35,839 nucleotides of DNA from Pseudoalteromonas arctica (GTDB lineage: Bacteria > Pseudomonadota > Gammaproteobacteria > Enterobacterales > Alteromonadaceae), in assembly GCF_012927645.1 (NCBI RefSeq), contig NZ_JABBMT010000034.1:1-35839 (forward strand), written 5' to 3'. The translations under genes and the position numbers were made by a program. This document shows, in pieces, positions 34,443-35,839 of the stretch (its first letter is position 1; the number at the start of each line of letters is the position of its first letter). The notes under the pieces were generated by a model that did no database searches, was not told where the DNA came from, and saw only the letters and a list, made by a program, of their open reading frames with translations.

Positions 34443-34685
34443 ATGACTGTAATTCGTGAGCTTAATGTAAATCTTAATGATTGGGAAACTAGGTATATTC
34501 TAGAATCCTTATCTAAGGAGATGGCACATTTAAAAGCTATAAATGCAACATCAGAAGACGAAGATGAAGCTGCAGATGCGGGAAATGATTTTATTGAGGT
34601 ATCAGGTTTGTATGATCAAATGTCATCAAATGCTGTAGAAGTATTTGGGAAGCAAATACTAGATTTTAGTAAAGGCGAAATATAG
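34443..34685 (+). CDS. Cassette 6, gene B: probable cognate immunity/antitoxin protein
   Basis: This acidic, all-helical 80-residue protein starts immediately after the stop of gene A, so the two are translationally coupled. It carries a cluster of Glu and Asp (SEDEDEAADAG) between two helices. The size (77 residues in P. aeruginosa Tsi2), acidity and two-helix layout match a Tsi2-like immunity protein, though sequence identity is not obvious. It ends just before attC6. Function is inferred from partner, order and composition. Confidence 0.6.
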   Translation: MTVIRELNVNLNDWETRYILESLSKEMAHLKAINATSEDEDEAADAGNDFIEVSGLYDQMSSNAVEVFGKQILDFSKGEI

Positions 34686-34779
34686 CTATAACAAGTTGCT
34701 TAAACGGACAAATAACAGTTTGCTCGCGCTTCGCGCAGTGTAGCAAACGTGTTATTTGCCCATTAGCAAAGCGTTAGAT
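34686..34779 (+). other. attC6
   Basis: R'' is CTATAAC (34686-34692) and R' is GTTAGAT (34773-34779), 94 nt. The unusual R'' exactly mirrors the first bases of cassette 6 (TTATAG). Arms ACAAATAACA/TGTTATTTG and GTTTGCT/AGCAAAC pair. Confidence 0.9.
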
Positions 34780-35011
34780 GCTCCGCAATTTATGGTTTAT
34801 CTTTTTTGTGGTTTGGTGAAAATAAGCAAGTTTAAAGTGCGTTGAGAATTTGGTGCAAACTTTGTCAATTTACTTTTTATAAATACAAATTCTGACTCAG
34901 CTTTTAAAATTGTTTTTGGGTTTTGTATTTTTGGTTTCTAAAGTAAACTTATTTAAATTATTGCCTTCTTGGTACAGAAAACTTCAATCATGTTTGGTGG
35001 TTGTAAGTCGC
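34780..35011 (+). other. Cassette 7: no credible protein-coding gene
   Basis: This 232-bp AT-rich body between attC6 and attC7 contains no ORF longer than 20 codons with a ribosome-binding site on either strand that I could find. It has several T-rich runs (for example near 34799, 34882 and 34924). Such cassettes can carry promoters, small RNAs or decayed genes. No convincing promoter pair was identified. Confidence 0.6.
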
Positions 35012-35112
35012 TTCTAACAAGCCAATAAAGCAGGACTGCTAACAGTTTGCCCGGTTCCGCTTCGCTTCACATTATGGCAAACTATTATCAGCCTCTTATT
35101 GGGGCGTTAGTT
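35012..35112 (+). other. attC7
   Basis: R'' is TTCTAAC (35012-35018) and R' is GTTAGTT (35106-35112), 101 nt. Arms CCAATAA/TTATTGG and GTTTGCC/GGCAAAC pair. The centre is nearly identical to attC1. The R'' differs by one base from the ATCTAAC predicted by the start of cassette 7. Confidence 0.88.
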
Positions 35113-35136
35113 TGCTAAGGAAAGCTCGGTGCATAT

Positions 35137-35631
35137 ATGAAGTTTCGTGATATAAAAAAATCAGCCATAATTTGTGCCATTTTCGGTGTTGGTTTACTGG
35201 TATTATTCTCAGTTAGCGGCAAAGTCCCTAGTCGTGAAAAATTGACCAAGATAGAGGGCAATATTGATTGGGTGAAAGCAACTGGAAAGCACGGAGATAC
35301 ACTTCGATTTAAATTCCAAGAAGATGATACCCATCTTGTTTACCATTCAATTGGCGGACAAACGAGCAAAACTCATAGTGCCTTGGCTAAAAGAGGAGCG
35401 CACATAAGTGTTCTCTATGATCAAACTGATTCACACTCGCCACCATTTGATGAAAATGAATATCATACTATCTATGAATTAGTGCAAGATGGGAACATTG
35501 TAAGAAGCCATGATGTTATGGTAGAAAAATATGCTGCAAATAGTAGGTTAGCTGGCTGGATGGGACTCGGTAGTTTAATATTTTCTGCGGGGTTGTTTCT
35601 AGCTTACAACAGGAAGAAAAATGCAAACTAA
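35137..35631 (+). CDS. Cassette 8: membrane protein, DUF3592-like architecture
   Basis: The 164-residue protein has a transmembrane helix near the start (about residues 9-27), an extracytoplasmic beta-rich domain of about 100 residues, and a C-terminal helix (about 138-156) followed by a basic tail. The arrangement, with a VLYD-type strand (SVLYDQTD) and an xRxAGWMGLGSLIF second helix, resembles DUF3592-type membrane proteins. That family's function is unknown. AAGGAAAG lies upstream, rather far (about 14 nt) from the ATG. The stop codon overlaps the R'' box of attC8. Confidence 0.65.
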   Translation: MKFRDIKKSAIICAIFGVGLLVLFSVSGKVPSREKLTKIEGNIDWVKATGKHGDTLRFKFQEDDTHLVYHSIGGQTSKTHSALAKRGAHISVLYDQTDSHSPPFDENEYHTIYELVQDGNIVRSHDVMVEKYAANSRLAGWMGLGSLIFSAGLFLAYNRKKNAN

Positions 35632-35716
35632 CAAGCTAATAAATAAGGACAAAAAACAGTTGGCTGTTTTCGTTCCTCAACATTTTAGCCAACAATTTTT
35701 TGCCCATTATTAGGGC
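35626..35716 (+). other. attC8, interrupted at its R' core
   Basis: R'' is AACTAAC (35626-35632), mirroring the TTAGTT that begins cassette 8. Arms AGTTGGCT/AGCCAAC and the L boxes are present through GGGC at 35713-35716. The expected GTTRRRY core is replaced by TACATGGACTCCCC, so the site is cut exactly at the recombination core. Confidence 0.8.
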
Positions 35717-35839
35717 TACATGGACTCCCCTTTGTCAAGCAATAGCACTTCCAACAACAAGAAGATCTGACAGCAGCTCTACATTCGGCGTTTATTAGCT
35801 TTGCTACGCTATCGCCCTGATGATTTGCGCTTGAGTAAT
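35717..35839. mobile_element. Probable end of an attC-targeting insertion sequence (partial)
   Basis: Sequence unrelated to attC begins at the R' core of attC8 with TACATGGACTCCCC and runs to the window end without a recognisable gene. Insertion exactly into an attC core is the known habit of the IS1111-attC group of IS110-family elements, and a TGGACTCC-type end fits that group as far as I can recall. The transposase gene would lie beyond the window. An unrelated IS or the array end cannot be excluded. Confidence 0.4.

Larger units (their letters stand above)
29813..35716. mobile_element. Chromosomal integron: intI, attI and eight gene cassettes
   Basis: The module consists of an integrase gene on the minus strand, an attI core at 30996-31002 and eight cassettes with genes on the plus strand, each closed by an attC of about 84-102 nt. 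attC1 and attC7 share 22 identical central bases, while attC3, attC5 and attC8 share CAGTTGG/CCAAC arms, as in genus-typical attC sets. Cassette boundaries are self-consistent: first bases mirror each cassette's own R'' box in all but cassette 7. The array is interrupted at the eighth attC and may continue beyond the window. Confidence 0.95.

Noticed and set aside
29813..35716. CRISPR array suggested by recurring similar sequences about every 300-900 bp
   Set aside because: The repeats are 84-102 nt imperfect palindromes with RYYYAAC/GTTRRRY ends separated by genes, which are attC sites.
35717..35839. Group IIC-attC intron as the insert in attC8
   Set aside because: The junction sequence TACATGGACTCC lacks the GTGYG-type start of group II introns.

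Overview
The window looks like a chromosomal segment of a marine gammaproteobacterium of the Alteromonadales, most likely Pseudoalteromonas or a close relative. The basis is moderately AT-rich DNA, protein sequences of Pseudoalteromonas type, and gene blocks typical of gammaproteobacteria: gpmM-envC-yibQ, rhodanese-grxC-secB-gpsA, cpxRA facing cpxP, holD-rimI, and smp facing serB near radA. The species assignment is an inference from reading only.

Layout. Positions 1-458 are a disrupted accessory edge: the start of an IS3-family element (end at about 119) has cut off an OLD-type AAA ATPase gene after about 112 codons. From 727 to 5531, on the minus strand, gpmM, envC, a CtpA-like S41 protease and yibQ form one probable operon combining glycolysis with cell-wall separation. 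From 5732 to 7990, on the plus strand, are a membrane rhodanese, grxC, secB and gpsA. Next come trmL, fieF, a PldB-like hydrolase and cpxRA, with cpxP divergent behind a CpxR-type box. A tRNA-Trp gene, holD-rimI and a BarA-like hybrid kinase lead into prfC, argS, pdxH and a TatD-family nuclease. Then follow smp/serB, an unusual 828-residue protein with two c-di-GMP-type PilZ motifs, radA, and an exported protein of unknown function.

The right end (29813-35716) is a chromosomal integron. intI is on the minus strand and has a perfect CTGT-N8-ACAG LexA box over its promoter. An attI core (GTTAGGC, 30996-31002) is followed by eight cassettes in 4.7 kb, each ending in an 84-102 nt attC. The cassettes hold, in order: a GNAT acetyltransferase; a small membrane protein; a two-gene unit (soluble protein plus membrane protein); an EcsC-family protein; a small membrane protein; a toxin/immunity-like pair resembling Tse2/Tsi2; a cassette with no credible ORF; and a membrane protein of DUF3592-like architecture. 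For seven of the eight cassettes the first bases are exactly the reverse complement of that cassette's own R'' box, which is what cassette excision and integration predicts. The eighth attC is broken at its R' core by sequence beginning TACATGGACTCCCC, probably the end of an attC-targeting insertion sequence.

The left 29 kb is mostly conserved housekeeping DNA with a few notable intergenic repeats: five tandem CTAGGTG heptamers and a 122-nt imperfect palindrome between argS and pdxH, and related CTAG-rich tracts elsewhere. The accessory content is concentrated in the integron. The best candidates for an undescribed system there are the Tse2-like pair, the two-gene membrane cassette and the ORF-less cassette.
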